Assembly: GCF_000284335.1 (NCBI RefSeq) | Contig: NC_017096.1 | Coordinates: forward strand, 124,001 to 188,000 | DNA length: 64,000 bases | Source of the DNA: Caldisericum exile AZM16c01 | GTDB lineage: Bacteria > Caldisericota > Caldisericia > Caldisericales > Caldisericaceae | Reading direction: 5' to 3' | Part shown: piece by piece, positions 45,232 through 54,645 of the stretch | Numbering within the stretch: the stretch's first letter is position 1 | Layout of the letters: every line of letters starts with the position of its first letter | Translations under genes and position numbers: made by a program | Notes under the pieces: generated by a model | What the model was told of the DNA's origin: nothing | Database searches by the model: none | Seen by the model: only the letters and a program-made list of their open reading frames with translations

Positions 45232-45979
45232 GATAAACCTCAAAGATACTGTCTCAGTTGTAACAGGCGGGGGAAGAGGTATAGGGCGTGCAATATCAAT
45301 TGCACTTGCAAAGGCGGGAAGTAAAGTGTCGATCATTTATGCTTCAAGAGTTGAGGACGCTCTGAAAACGAAAAGCGAAGTCGAATCTTTTGGAGGGGTT
45401 GCCGAGGTTTTTCAGTGTCAAGTTGAGGTTGAATCATCGGTTGAAAATACAACAAAGCAAATCGTAGAAAAATTTGGGAAGATCGATATTCTTGTAAATA
45501 ATGCAGGCATTACAAGGGATACACTTCTTTTGAGGATGTCTTCTGAAGATTGGGACAAGGTTTTGAACACTAACCTTAAAGGTGCATTCTTAATGACAAA
45601 ACATGCGCTTAAATATATGATAAGAAATAATTCTGGACGAATCATAAATATTGGTTCAATCGTTGGAATTACTGGGAATGTTGGACAAGCAAACTATGTA
45701 TCTTCTAAAGCAGGACTCATTGGATTTACGAAGGCAGTTGCGCTTGAATATGGCTCAAGAGGGATTACTTCAAACCTTGTTGCACCAGGGTACATTGAAA
45801 CCGAGATGACTGAAAAATTGCCACAAAATGTCAAAGATACATATTTAAATAAAATTGTTTTAAAGAGGGCAGGTACCCCAGAGGATGTTGCAAATACAGT
45901 TCTCTTCCTTGCATCTCCTCTTGCAAGTTATATTACGGGAAGTATTATTGTTGTTGATGGTGGTTTGTCATTAACATAA
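45224..45979 (+). CDS. fabG: 3-oxoacyl-ACP reductase
   Basis: 251 residues from ATG 45224, set by GAGGAGG inside the fabD end. Short-chain dehydrogenase fold: GGGRGIG (NADPH binding), NNAGIT, catalytic Ser in IGSIVG and YVSSKAG (Tyr/Lys). Reduces 3-oxoacyl-ACP. Confidence 0.94.
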   Translation: MLEINLKDTVSVVTGGGRGIGRAISIALAKAGSKVSIIYASRVEDALKTKSEVESFGGVAEVFQCQVEVESSVENTTKQIVEKFGKIDILVNNAGITRDTLLLRMSSEDWDKVLNTNLKGAFLMTKHALKYMIRNNSGRIINIGSIVGITGNVGQANYVSSKAGLIGFTKAVALEYGSRGITSNLVAPGYIETEMTEKLPQNVKDTYLNKIVLKRAGTPEDVANTVLFLASPLASYITGSIIVVDGGLSLT

Positions 45980-46005
45980 AAAATAAAATTTTAAGGAGGT
46001 AAGAA

Positions 46006-46248
46006 ATGGAAGAAAGAGAAATTAGAGAAAAAGTTGCTCGTGTTGTAAAGGAGAAATTAGGTGTTGAGGACGACAAAATTGTTGACTCTGCAGAATATGT
46101 GAAGGATCTTGGTGCAGATTCTCTTGCACTTGTTGACATTGCAATGGCACTTGAAGATGAGTTTGGAGTAAAGATTCCAGACGAGGACATCAATAAAATT
46201 ACAACAATTGGTGCAACGATTTCCTACATTAAGGAGCACTTAGGGTAG
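46006..46248 (+). CDS. acpP: acyl carrier protein
   Basis: 80 residues, acidic. GADSLALVDIAM holds Ser39, the phosphopantetheine site. Helices II and III follow the family pattern. AAGGAGG ribosome site; 1 bp before fabF. Confidence 0.96.
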   Translation: MEEREIREKVARVVKEKLGVEDDKIVDSAEYVKDLGADSLALVDIAMALEDEFGVKIPDEDINKITTIGATISYIKEHLG

Positions 46249-46249
46249 T

Positions 46250-47494
46250 ATGGAGAAAGAAAGAGTAGTTATTACGGGTTTAGGAGCTGTATCTCCTATT
46301 GGAGTTGGTATTAACGCCTTTTTAGATGGGCTTCTTTCAGGAAAATCTGGTGTTTCAAAAATTTCGTCTTTTGATGCATCTGCAATTTCCGTTCAAATAG
46401 GTGGTGAAATAAAAGACTTCAATCCCGAAAATTACCTTGATAAGAAAGAGATCCCGCGTCTTGATAGAGTTCAACACTTTGCATTTGCTGCAGCAAAAGA
46501 GGCAATAGAGGATGCAGGCATTGGAGATGGATCAATTGATCCTGAGCGTATAGGCGTATATATTACCTCAGGAATTGGTGGGGTTATCTCTCTTGAACAA
46601 CAGATTCTTGTAAATAAAGAAAAAGGCCCTTCAAGAGTAAGCCCATTTCTTATAACTCAGATGATTATTGATGCAATCCCTGCATACATTGCTCTTAAAT
46701 ATGGCTTTAAGGGTGAAACGAATGCTTGTGTTGCAGCATGTGCTTCTTCTGCAAAAACTATAGGACAGGCTATGCTTGCAATTGAAAGAGGGGATCTCGA
46801 TGTGGTTGTAACAGGTGGCGCCGAAGCACCTTTTACGCCAACTGCAGTTGCTGCATTTGCATCAATGCGTGCACTCTCAAAGAGGAACGATGACCCAGAG
46901 CATGCCTCTCGTCCATTTGATAAGGAAAGAGACGGTTTTGTTATGGGAGAGGGTGCAGGAATTCTTATTCTTGAATCCTTGACGCATGCAAAAAAGCGTG
47001 GTGCAAAGATTTATGCAGAGCTTGTAGGCTACGGTACAACTAACGATGCGTATCATGTAACAGCACCAGATCCATCTGCAAAAGAAGTGATAAGAGCAAT
47101 GGAACTTGCTCTTAAAAAGGCAGGGTTAAACAAAGAAGACGTAAGTTATATAAATGCTCACGGAACGTCAACACCCTTAAATGATAAGAATGAAACATTT
47201 GCAATTAAGCAATTCTTTGGAGACCTTGCCTATAAGATTCCTGTAAGTTCTACAAAATCACAAACAGGGCATTTGTTAGGTGCTGCAGCAGCCTTAGAAT
47301 CTGTTGCAACAGTACTTTCAATCCATAAAGGTATTATTTTCCCAACAATTAATTATCAAGTGCCTGATCCTGAGTGTGACCTTGATTATGTGGGAAATGC
47401 ACCAAGAGAAGCAAACATTAAAGTTGCGTTGAAGAACTCTTTTGGTTTTGGAGGGCATAACGTAGTATTAGCCTTTAAGAAGTTTGAAGGCTAA
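46250..47494 (+). CDS. fabF: 3-oxoacyl-ACP synthase II
   Basis: 414 residues. Cys164 (AACASSAKT), the first His in NAHGTSTPLND and the second in GHLLGAAAALE form the Cys-His-His triad. Elongates acyl-ACP. Last gene of the operon; no enoyl-ACP reductase or carboxylase gene occurs here. Confidence 0.96.
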   Translation: MEKERVVITGLGAVSPIGVGINAFLDGLLSGKSGVSKISSFDASAISVQIGGEIKDFNPENYLDKKEIPRLDRVQHFAFAAAKEAIEDAGIGDGSIDPERIGVYITSGIGGVISLEQQILVNKEKGPSRVSPFLITQMIIDAIPAYIALKYGFKGETNACVAACASSAKTIGQAMLAIERGDLDVVVTGGAEAPFTPTAVAAFASMRALSKRNDDPEHASRPFDKERDGFVMGEGAGILILESLTHAKKRGAKIYAELVGYGTTNDAYHVTAPDPSAKEVIRAMELALKKAGLNKEDVSYINAHGTSTPLNDKNETFAIKQFFGDLAYKIPVSSTKSQTGHLLGAAAALESVATVLSIHKGIIFPTINYQVPDPECDLDYVGNAPREANIKVALKNSFGFGGHNVVLAFKKFEG

Positions 47495-47529
47495 ACACAA
47501 TTGCTGCTGACCAATTTTCAATAGGAGGA

Positions 47530-47561
47530 TTAGGGGAGGTGTTTCCTCCCCTAATTTATTT
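47530..47561 (+). terminator. terminator of the fab operon
   Basis: TTAGGGGAGG (47530-47539) and CCTCCCCTAA (47545-47554) form a 10-bp stem with a 5-nt loop, followed by TTTATTTTTTT. Confidence 0.95.
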
Positions 47562-47619
47562 TTTTAGAAGATTCCAATATGATTTAAATATGTTATAATT
47601 AAGGAAGGAGGTGGTAATT

Positions 47620-49305
47620 TTGGATATTGTCAAAAAGGAAGTTTTTACGGTCCTTGTAGGCGGTTCTGCAGGAAATGGTGTAAAGAAAATTGGTGCTGTT
47701 TTAAGTTCTTTCTTTGCATCTATGGGAAGACATGCCTTTGAAATGGAAGATTACCAGAGCCTTATAAAAGGTGGCCACAATTTTTGTGTTGTTTCAACTT
47801 CGATTGAGCCTATTTATAGCCATTACGAGAAAAAAGACATTATTGTTACTTTAGATGAGAGAAGTTACAAAAAACACAAAGATGAGGCAACTCAAGATGG
47901 AGTTGTTGTTTATAATTCAGATCTTGTAAAAAATGCAGATGAAAATCATATTGGGATTCCTCTTACAACATTCGCAAGAAAGTATCCAAATCCAGAATTA
48001 AGACTGGGAGTATCTGTAATATCTGTTCTCTTTGGTGTCTTGGGACTTTCAAAAGAAGAACTTGCAAACATCATAAAAGACAACTTCAAAGATGTTGAAA
48101 ATAATATCAGTTTTGCAAATGAGGTTTATGATTTTTTTGTTGACCACTTTAAAGAGAAGCGAATAGAATTAGAAAAAGGAAACAAAACATTCCCCGTTGT
48201 TTCTGGAAACGAAGCAATTCCTCTTGGTGCCTATGCGGGTGGTCTTGATATGTTCTTTGCGTATCCAATGACTCCTGCTTCAACAATCTTACATTTCCTT
48301 GCATCCCACACGAAAGATTTTGGGATTGGCGTAATGCATCCAGAAAATGAAATTGCCGTTATAAATATGGCAATTGGTGCCGCTTCTGTTGGTCTTAAAA
48401 CGATGGTTGCTTCATCTGGTGGCGGTTTTGCGCTAATGGAAGAGGCTATATCGCTTGCAGGTATGACTGAAACACCAATATTAGCAGTTTTATCTTCAAG
48501 GCCAGGTCCTTCAACGGGTGTTCCAACATATACAGAGCAAGGTGATTTATATTTTGCATTAAACCAGGGGCATGGAGAATTTCCTAAAATTGTTGCTTCT
48601 CCTGGAACGCATGAAGAAGCGTTTTATCTTGCATCGGACCTGTTAGCACTTGCTTGGGAATTTCAAACAGTTTCAATTCTTTTGACAGAGAAACACCTTT
48701 CTGAAAGCAGAAAAACATTTGAAATTGACCTTGAAAAATCAAGTTTTGCAGATTATATGAAACATACCGACGGAGAATACCTACGATACAAACTAACAGA
48801 TTCGGGTGTTTCACCACTACTTTTTCCCCCATCTGAAAGTGTAATCAAATTTTCAAGTTATGAGCATGATGAATATGGTCTTTCAACAGAAGACCCAGAA
48901 ATGATAACAAAGATGCATGATAAAAGATTTAGAAAATACAATTCTATCGTCCAAAAATTAAAAACGATGAAAACAGTTAACGTGTATAATACACAACTTG
49001 GAGAAAATACGCCTGTTATTTTCACCTATGGTTCGACAACGATGTCTGTGCTTGAAGCACTCAAATTTGGGAAAATTGAAGCAAGAGTTATTCAACCTAT
49101 CTATCTTGAGCCCTTCCCTTCTTGGGAATTGGATAAATTTAAGGGTGTAAAGTCATATGTTGTTGAGCAAAGCGTAATGGGATCTTTTGAAAGACTTCTC
49201 AAAGAGAAAGCAGGTATCAAAGTAAACGGCCATATTAAAAAATACGATGGAAGACCCTTTGAAGTCGAAAGCCTATCAAAGGCTATAAAGGAGGTATTAG
49301 CATGA
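47620..49305 (+). CDS. korA: 2-oxoacid:ferredoxin oxidoreductase, fused gamma-alpha subunit
   Basis: 561 residues from TTG 47620, chosen because AAGGAGGTG lies at the right distance; GTG 47611 overlaps that site. The N-terminal gamma domain (about 1-190: GGSAGNGVKKIG) is fused to the alpha domain (about 195-561: GNEAIPLGAYAGGLDMFFAYPMTP cut short here). With the beta subunit it oxidises a 2-oxoacid to acyl-CoA with ferredoxin. TATAAT lies just upstream. Substrate (oxoglutarate, branched 2-oxoacid) cannot be fixed from sequence. Confidence 0.88.
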   Translation: MDIVKKEVFTVLVGGSAGNGVKKIGAVLSSFFASMGRHAFEMEDYQSLIKGGHNFCVVSTSIEPIYSHYEKKDIIVTLDERSYKKHKDEATQDGVVVYNSDLVKNADENHIGIPLTTFARKYPNPELRLGVSVISVLFGVLGLSKEELANIIKDNFKDVENNISFANEVYDFFVDHFKEKRIELEKGNKTFPVVSGNEAIPLGAYAGGLDMFFAYPMTPASTILHFLASHTKDFGIGVMHPENEIAVINMAIGAASVGLKTMVASSGGGFALMEEAISLAGMTETPILAVLSSRPGPSTGVPTYTEQGDLYFALNQGHGEFPKIVASPGTHEEAFYLASDLLALAWEFQTVSILLTEKHLSESRKTFEIDLEKSSFADYMKHTDGEYLRYKLTDSGVSPLLFPPSESVIKFSSYEHDEYGLSTEDPEMITKMHDKRFRKYNSIVQKLKTMKTVNVYNTQLGENTPVIFTYGSTTMSVLEALKFGKIEARVIQPIYLEPFPSWELDKFKGVKSYVVEQSVMGSFERLLKEKAGIKVNGHIKKYDGRPFEVESLSKAIKEVLA

Positions 49306-50150
49306 GTGTAAGAGATGAACTTACAACATACGAAGAAAATACTTGGTGCCCAGGCTGTGGTAATTTCGGAATATTTACTGCATTTAAAAGCGCAGTAAAG
49401 GAATTGGAAAAATTTGGCGTTAAAAGATCTCACGTTTTAATTACTGCAGGGATTGGTTGTCACGGGAAAATTTTTGACTACTTAAATTTAAGTGGGTTTT
49501 ATTCGCTCCACGGACGTGCCGTTGCAACGGCACAGGGAATGAAACTTGGAAACCCCGATTTATACGTTATTGCCTTTGTCGGAGATGGAGATGCAATGGG
49601 CGAGGGTCTTGAGCATCTCCTCTTTGCTGCAAAAAGAAATGCAGACATCACAGTAATAATGCATAATAATGGTGTGTACGGGCTTACCACAGGACAATTC
49701 ACTCCTGTTTCACCAAGAGGTTTTAAAGGACCTTCAACACCGTTTGGCTCTGTTGAGGAACCTCTGAATCCTATTAAGTTAATGCTTGATGCAGGTGCAA
49801 CATTTGTTGCAAGAGGTTATTCTGCGAAAATCAAGGAGTTAACGAATATTTTTGTTGAGGCGATACTCCATAAGGGATTTTCTTTTATTGATGTTCTTCA
49901 GCCGTGTGTATCATTCAACGATACTTATGAACTTTACAATAAGAATACATATTTTGTGGATAGTGTTGCAAAATCAAAAGAAGAAGCAATTGAAATTTCA
50001 AACATTGGAGACAAATTTCCACTTGGAATATTTTACAAAGAAATTAAACCAGTGCACCATGAACTTCTCTTAGAAGGAAAAAATCTTTTTAGGGAAAGTC
50101 CTTCTAAAGATGTGCGTCTTCAAAAAATTAGAGAACTTTTGAAAATCTAA
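49302..50150 (+). CDS. korB: 2-oxoacid:ferredoxin oxidoreductase beta subunit
   Basis: 282 residues. WCPGCGNFG (cluster/TPP region), GIGCHG, GDGDAMGEG and HNNGVYGLTTGQ (TPP-binding) identify KorB. ATGA overlap with korA. No separate ferredoxin delta subunit gene follows. Confidence 0.92.
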   Translation: MSVRDELTTYEENTWCPGCGNFGIFTAFKSAVKELEKFGVKRSHVLITAGIGCHGKIFDYLNLSGFYSLHGRAVATAQGMKLGNPDLYVIAFVGDGDAMGEGLEHLLFAAKRNADITVIMHNNGVYGLTTGQFTPVSPRGFKGPSTPFGSVEEPLNPIKLMLDAGATFVARGYSAKIKELTNIFVEAILHKGFSFIDVLQPCVSFNDTYELYNKNTYFVDSVAKSKEEAIEISNIGDKFPLGIFYKEIKPVHHELLLEGKNLFRESPSKDVRLQKIRELLKI

Positions 50151-50176
50151 ACCCTTCCAATTTTACTTAAAATTTA

Positions 50177-50205
50177 AGGGGGCTTCAAATTAGCCCCCTA
50201 AATAA
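50177..50205 (+). terminator. probable terminator of korAB
   Basis: AGGGGGC (50177-50183) and GCCCCCT (50193-50199), 7-bp stem with 9-nt loop; the following bases are A/T-rich but not a pure T-run. Confidence 0.7.
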
Positions 50206-50311
50206 TTTGAAAAGATTTTTACAACTTTATAAAAATTCAAAATTTCTTCATAATGTATTCACAATTAAAAATATAATGTGAGTAGAAGTAAAAATTTTTA
50301 GGAGGTTAAAA

Positions 50312-51024
50312 ATGAAAAAAACATTATTAGCAATTGGTTCAATAATATTAGCAATTGGAATTATATTTACAGGTTGTAGCAGCGCAAATTTGGGTAGTAT
50401 AGGTTCTGTAACTAATAATCCTACAGATAACCCAACACAGGTTGTAGTTTCACCTTCAACAACTACAACTTCTGACCTTGCAAATATTGAAAAAGACGGA
50501 CTTCTTTACATGGTTGAAGAGGAGAAACTTGCAAGGGATGTTTACGGATACCTATATAACCTTTGGGGATTAACCACATTTAAGAACATCCAAAGTGCAG
50601 AACAAACACATATGGATGAAGTTTTAAGCTTAATTGATAAGTACGGACTTACAGCACCATCTACACTTGATGAGCCCGGCGTATTTACCGACCCGCATTT
50701 ACAGGAGTTATACAAGACTTTAACTGAGCAAGGTTCAAAATCTCTTGTTGATGCACTTAAAGTTGGTGCACTTATTGAAGAAACTGATATTATTGATCTC
50801 AAATTGATCTCAAAACTTATATTAACAACACAAATAACAATGATATGAAGACTGTCTATACAAACCTCATGAAAGGTTCTGAGAATCACCTAAGGGCTTT
50901 TGTAAGTCAGTTATCTGCAAATGGTGTTAAATATGCCCCTGTCTTACTTACAACAGATGAATATAATTCAATAATAAATGGAACAACAGGAAAAGGCAAA
51001 GTTAGTAATCAAGGAGGACATTAA
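50312..51024 (+). pseudogene. DUF2202 lipoprotein gene, frameshifted by an 11-bp tandem duplication
   Basis: The first frame (50312-50848) encodes a lipoprotein signal (lipobox FTGCS), a Ser/Thr-rich linker and most of a ferritin-like DUF2202 domain (LLYMVEEEKLARDVY, EQTHMDEV). The frame then breaks. ATTGATCTCAA occurs twice in tandem (50792-50802 and 50803-50813). Deleting one copy restores the domain end (KTVYTNLMKGSENHLRAFV) and an intact 234-residue protein ending at 51024, overlapping the next ATG. The E/H residues typical of the fold are present across both parts. It may be a recent mutation or a switchable one. Confidence 0.85.
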
Positions 51025-51326
51025 TGAACGAAAAGAGAAGGGTACTCAACATCAATATGTTGATTGTAAAGATTAAAGGAATAATTTCAACTTTAATCTT
51101 CCTTCTCTTTGTTCCTGTCGCTTTCTCTGGCATCGGTCTTTATTTTGCACCATCTGGAAGAGAAGCACGCTTAACTAACTGGACATTTTTAGGTTTCTCA
51201 AAAGACGCCCTTGAGACAATGCACTCCATTCCTGGTTTAATATTTTCGGCGTTAATTGTAATTCATCTTTTACTGAATTTTCGGATTTACAAAAATGAAA
51301 TCATTTGCTTATTAAGGACAAAGTGA
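51024..51326 (+). CDS. DUF4405-type small membrane protein
   Basis: 100 residues, two or three membrane helices. SGIGLYFAPSGRE, MHSIPGLIF and IHLLLNFRIYKNE resemble DUF4405 (cytochrome b561-like) proteins, in which the two His would bind haem. Its ATG overlaps the TAA of the DUF2202 frame and uses a GGAGG inside it, so its expression may depend on that frame. Confidence 0.7.
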   Translation: MNEKRRVLNINMLIVKIKGIISTLIFLLFVPVAFSGIGLYFAPSGREARLTNWTFLGFSKDALETMHSIPGLIFSALIVIHLLLNFRIYKNEIICLLRTK

Positions 51327-51352
51327 CGATAAATCTCAAGACATTTATTTGC

Positions 51353-51384
51353 AATAGGGCTTCTTTAAAGAAGCCCTATTTTTT
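51353..51384. terminator. terminator at convergent junction
   Basis: A perfect 28-bp palindrome (51353-51380, arms AATAGGGCTTCTTT) followed by four more T on the plus strand. It separates DUF4405 from the convergent copper operon and could work in both directions. Confidence 0.9.
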
Positions 51385-51424
51385 ACTCCACATCTTAAAC
51401 TAAAGAATTTTTTGTTAATACCTT

Positions 51425-51619
51425 TTACATTCCTTGTTTTTCCATTTTATTCATTGCGTTTTTGTCAGGACCTTCTTTAAGGTACTTTTCAGGATTTTTC
51501 TTAAACTCTTCAAAACAAAAATCACTACAAAAGTAATAAGTTTTGCCGTTGTATTCAAAAGTTACTTTGGCCGTTTCTTCTTTTACAATCATCCCACAAA
51601 CAGGATCGATGTGTTTCAT
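51425..51619 (-). CDS. YHS-domain metal-binding protein
   Basis: 64 residues. DPVCGM and [15 protein letters not shown] are the YHS domain, which binds metal ions through Cys and is common next to copper ATPases. A charged Met/Lys tail follows. Last gene of the copper operon, 9 bp after copA; it may pass or buffer copper. Confidence 0.88.
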   Translation of the reverse strand: MKHIDPVCGMIVKEETAKVTFEYNGKTYYFCSDFCFEEFKKNPEKYLKEGPDKNAMNKMEKQGM

Positions 51620-51628
51620 TTAAACCTC

Positions 51629-53806
51629 CTAAAGTTTTAATTTATTAAGTCTTAAAGAGTTTGTTATCACATTTATTGAACTAAATGCCATTGCGATTTC
51701 GGCAATTGCTGGGTGTAGTAATCCCATCGCAGCAATTGGTATTGCAATAACATTGTAGAACAATGCCCAGAATAAATTTTGTTTAATTTTTTTAAATGTC
51801 TCTCTTGAAAGTTCTATTGCCTTAACCACATTTTCAATGTTTCCTTTAACAAGCACAATATCTCCTGCTTCGATTGCTATGTCAGTGCCTGTCCCCATTG
51901 CTATTCCAACATCCGCTTGCTTTAAGGCAGGTGCATCATTTACTCCATCTCCAACAAAGGCAACTTTTCTACCTTCATCTTGTAGTTCTCTAACAATTTT
52001 GATTTTGTCTTCTGGAAGAACCTCTGCATAAAACCTTTTAATTCCAAGCATTTCTGCCACATTTGATGCTACATTTTTATTATCGCCTGTAATCATAATG
52101 ATTTCGAAGCCCATTGTTTTAAGTGTATTAATCGTTTTTTTTGCAGTTTCTTTTATCGTATCTTCTATTCCAAAGATACCCACAAGTTTTTCTTCTTTAA
52201 AAAGTCCTAAAACAGTTTCACCCTTTTCCTCAAAAGTTTTAATAGTATCCAAAATTTCTTCATTCTTGTTTTCTATTTTACTAATTTTCTTTGCAGTGAA
52301 ACTCAATCCATTTACCTTTGCAGAAATGCCTACTCCACTTGTTTCTCTAAATTCTTCAATGTTGTAGGAATTGTTTGTTTTAATATCTTGGAATGCCCTT
52401 GCTATTGGGTGGCTGGAAAGCTTTTCAATTGACACTAAAGTGTCAAGACCCCCTTTTTCTATCTCTAAAACATCCGCAAGTTTTGGTTTTCCATACGTCA
52501 AAGTGCCAGTTTTATCAAATATAACCGTATCTATATCCTTGGCAGTTTGAATTACAGCCCCATTTCTAATAAGGATTCCATTTTTTGCACCAACTCCACT
52601 TCCTACCATCAATGCAACAGGTGTTGCAAGTCCAAGAGCACATGGACAGGCAATTACAAGCGTTGCAACAGATGCAAAAATTGCTGCACTTAACCTGTTG
52701 AGTGTTGGATTAATCCATGGTAATAAGGTCGAAAGATGCAATGAAACGCTCTTTGCCAATTGAGGAAATAAATACCAGAAACTGAAAGTAACGGTAGCAA
52801 TAATAACAACTGTTGGGACGAAGTAAGCAGTTATTTTGTCGGCAAAAGCCTGAATTGGCACCTTGCTCCCCTGTGCTTGTTCAACAAGGTCAATTAGTTT
52901 TGCTAAGAATGTATCTTTTCCAACTTTGGTTACCTTAACTTTTATAAAACCATTTTCGTTTATAGTTCCTCCAATTACTTCGTCACCTACACTTTTATCA
53001 ACTGGAAGGGGTTCACCTGTGACCATAGATTCATCAATTGATGATGAACCTTCTATTATAACTCCATCTGTGGGGATTTTTTCAAAAGGCCTTATCACCA
53101 TTACGTCATCCACATCTAACTCTTCAATGTTAACTTCGATTTCTGTATCGTCCACTATAATATGTGCCTTCTTTGCGCTGAGGTCTAATAGACTCTTGAT
53201 TGCTTTAGAAGCATTTCCTTTTGCTAGTTCTTCAAGGTATTTTCCTAACAGATGGAAGAACATTATCATTGCACCTACATAGGAGAAGTCTGCAACATTT
53301 ATTCCTATAAGATTTAAAATACCCGTAAAGAATGCCGCAGTTGTGCCGAGAAAAATTAGAAGATCCATGTTTAAAGCATTATGAAATAATCCTTTTAAGG
53401 CTCTCCTTTGGACTTCAAATCCGATGCCATAAACCATTACTGCCGAGAGGATCAAGTTAACATATATCATCCTTTGAAACATTAGAAGGTGGGTCATATC
53501 AAGAACCATTAGCACAAAAGAGGGAACCATTAATATACTTGACAAAATAATCTTAATTTTTGCTCTCTTGTAGTCGCTATCTTGTTTCTCCATTTCAGCA
53601 CTGAGAGAATAACCAATTTTTTCGACATTCTTGAAGATTTCTTCGAAGTTAACTTTTGAAGGGTCATATGAGATAGTTGCTTTGTTTGTTGCAATGTTTA
53701 CATTTACATCAATGACACCTTCTGATCCTTCAATCGCTTTTTTTACATTCACCGCACACGAGGCACAGTGCATTCCTTTCACTTCAAGGGTTTTCGTTTT
53801 AACCAA
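51629..53806 (-). CDS. copA: Cu+-exporting P1B-type ATPase
   Basis: 725 residues. One N-terminal heavy-metal-associated domain with Cys14 and Cys17 (GMHCASC), eight membrane helices, TGEP, CPC at 387-389 in the transport helix, phosphorylation site Asp431 (DKTGT), the SSHPIA loop and [23 protein letters not shown] with one MxCxxC domain and the CsoR neighbour favour Cu+. It exports copper from the cytoplasm. Lies 2 bp after csoR. Confidence 0.95.
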   Translation of the reverse strand: MVKTKTLEVKGMHCASCAVNVKKAIEGSEGVIDVNVNIATNKATISYDPSKVNFEEIFKNVEKIGYSLSAEMEKQDSDYKRAKIKIILSSILMVPSFVLMVLDMTHLLMFQRMIYVNLILSAVMVYGIGFEVQRRALKGLFHNALNMDLLIFLGTTAAFFTGILNLIGINVADFSYVGAMIMFFHLLGKYLEELAKGNASKAIKSLLDLSAKKAHIIVDDTEIEVNIEELDVDDVMVIRPFEKIPTDGVIIEGSSSIDESMVTGEPLPVDKSVGDEVIGGTINENGFIKVKVTKVGKDTFLAKLIDLVEQAQGSKVPIQAFADKITAYFVPTVVIIATVTFSFWYLFPQLAKSVSLHLSTLLPWINPTLNRLSAAIFASVATLVIACPCALGLATPVALMVGSGVGAKNGILIRNGAVIQTAKDIDTVIFDKTGTLTYGKPKLADVLEIEKGGLDTLVSIEKLSSHPIARAFQDIKTNNSYNIEEFRETSGVGISAKVNGLSFTAKKISKIENKNEEILDTIKTFEEKGETVLGLFKEEKLVGIFGIEDTIKETAKKTINTLKTMGFEIIMITGDNKNVASNVAEMLGIKRFYAEVLPEDKIKIVRELQDEGRKVAFVGDGVNDAPALKQADVGIAMGTGTDIAIEAGDIVLVKGNIENVVKAIELSRETFKKIKQNLFWALFYNVIAIPIAAMGLLHPAIAEIAMAFSSINVITNSLRLNKLKL

Positions 53807-53808
53807 GA

Positions 53809-54132
53809 CTAATCCCTTCCTTTCGAGAGATACTCGATGATTGATTCAAGTTCTTTGATCTTCTCATCGAAATTTTCACCCTTTGCTGCACTCTTAACGC
53901 ATGTCTCCAGATGCCTTTTTAAGATTTCCGTGTTCGCCTTTTTGAGAATTGCAATAAGGGCAAGGATCTGTTTTGAGATGTCTATGCAGTATCTGTCACT
54001 TTCGATCATTTTTTCAATTCCAACAAGGTGTCCCTCAGCAATTTTAATTAGTTTTAAGGTGTCTTTGTGCTTTGGTGAATGGACAATTTTTGAATCCATT
54101 TCTAAATCACAAACGTGTTTATCATTTTTCAT
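53809..54132 (-). CDS. csoR: CsoR-family copper-sensing repressor
   Basis: 107 residues, all helical. The Cu+ ligands of CsoR are visible: Cys in RYCIDISKQ, and His and Cys in KRHLETCV. An extra N-terminal stretch with Cys and His (about 1-18) precedes the usual start. It probably binds the dyad at 54448-54465 and is released by copper. Second gene of the operon. Confidence 0.9.
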   Translation of the reverse strand: MKNDKHVCDLEMDSKIVHSPKHKDTLKLIKIAEGHLVGIEKMIESDRYCIDISKQILALIAILKKANTEILKRHLETCVKSAAKGENFDEKIKELESIIEYLSKGRD

Positions 54133-54151
54133 TTTCCTTGCCCTCCTTGAA

Positions 54152-54427
54152 TTAGTCTAACAGATGTCTCTTTTTCTTTTCAAACTCTTCGTCAGTTAAT
54201 TTTCCTTCTGCATAAAGTTGCTTGAGAATTTTTAAGGCTTCGTCTTCATGTTGGTGGGAGTATAGGTGACTATCGCGATGCCCAAATCCATGCAAAATTT
54301 CTTTAACACCAAAGGCGATTAGAATAACTATTAGAACCCAGAACAAAAGCATAAGAAACATTCCAAAGCCAGGGAAAAAACCACATGCTCCAAAGAATGG
54401 GGCTCTGAACAAAAACCAATGCATCAT
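54152..54427 (-). CDS. small membrane protein with SHOCT domain
   Basis: 91 residues. N-terminal hydrophobic helix (about 8-45), His-rich stretch (HGFGHRDSHLYSHQHED, about 48-64) and a C-terminal SHOCT motif (LKQLYAEGKLTDEEFEKKK). The His-rich part suggests metal binding. First gene of the copper operon, with GGAGG before ATG. Confidence 0.85.
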   Translation of the reverse strand: MMHWFLFRAPFFGACGFFPGFGMFLMLLFWVLIVILIAFGVKEILHGFGHRDSHLYSHQHEDEALKILKQLYAEGKLTDEEFEKKKRHLLD

Positions 54428-54447
54428 ATTTTTACCTCCTATCTATT

Positions 54448-54465
54448 CCACCCCACGGGGGGTGG
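54448..54465. promoter_or_regulatory. CsoR-type operator
   Basis: CCACCCC (54448-54454) and GGGGTGG (54459-54465) form a perfect 7-bp dyad with a 4-bp centre, the usual CsoR layout. It lies just downstream of the -10 box at 54477-54472, near the expected transcription start. Confidence 0.85.
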
Positions 54466-54471
54466 TATCAT

Positions 54472-54499
54472 ATTTTACTACTTATTAAAAAATTTGCAA
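54472..54499 (-). promoter_or_regulatory. promoter of the copper operon
   Basis: Minus strand TTGCAA (54499-54494), 16-bp spacer, TAAAAT (54477-54472). Same -35 and spacer as the aco and stalk-cluster promoters. Confidence 0.75.
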
Positions 54500-54645
54500 T
54501 AGTAATAAATTCTTTCTTTAAGATTTATGACTTCTCGAACTGTTTGTTTATTTTGTTTCCTCTTTATTCTTGTATTTATTTGCTTTAAATTAAAAACATT
54601 TTTATACTGGTTATAAGGATTTAATTTCAAAAAAGGAGGTAAAAC

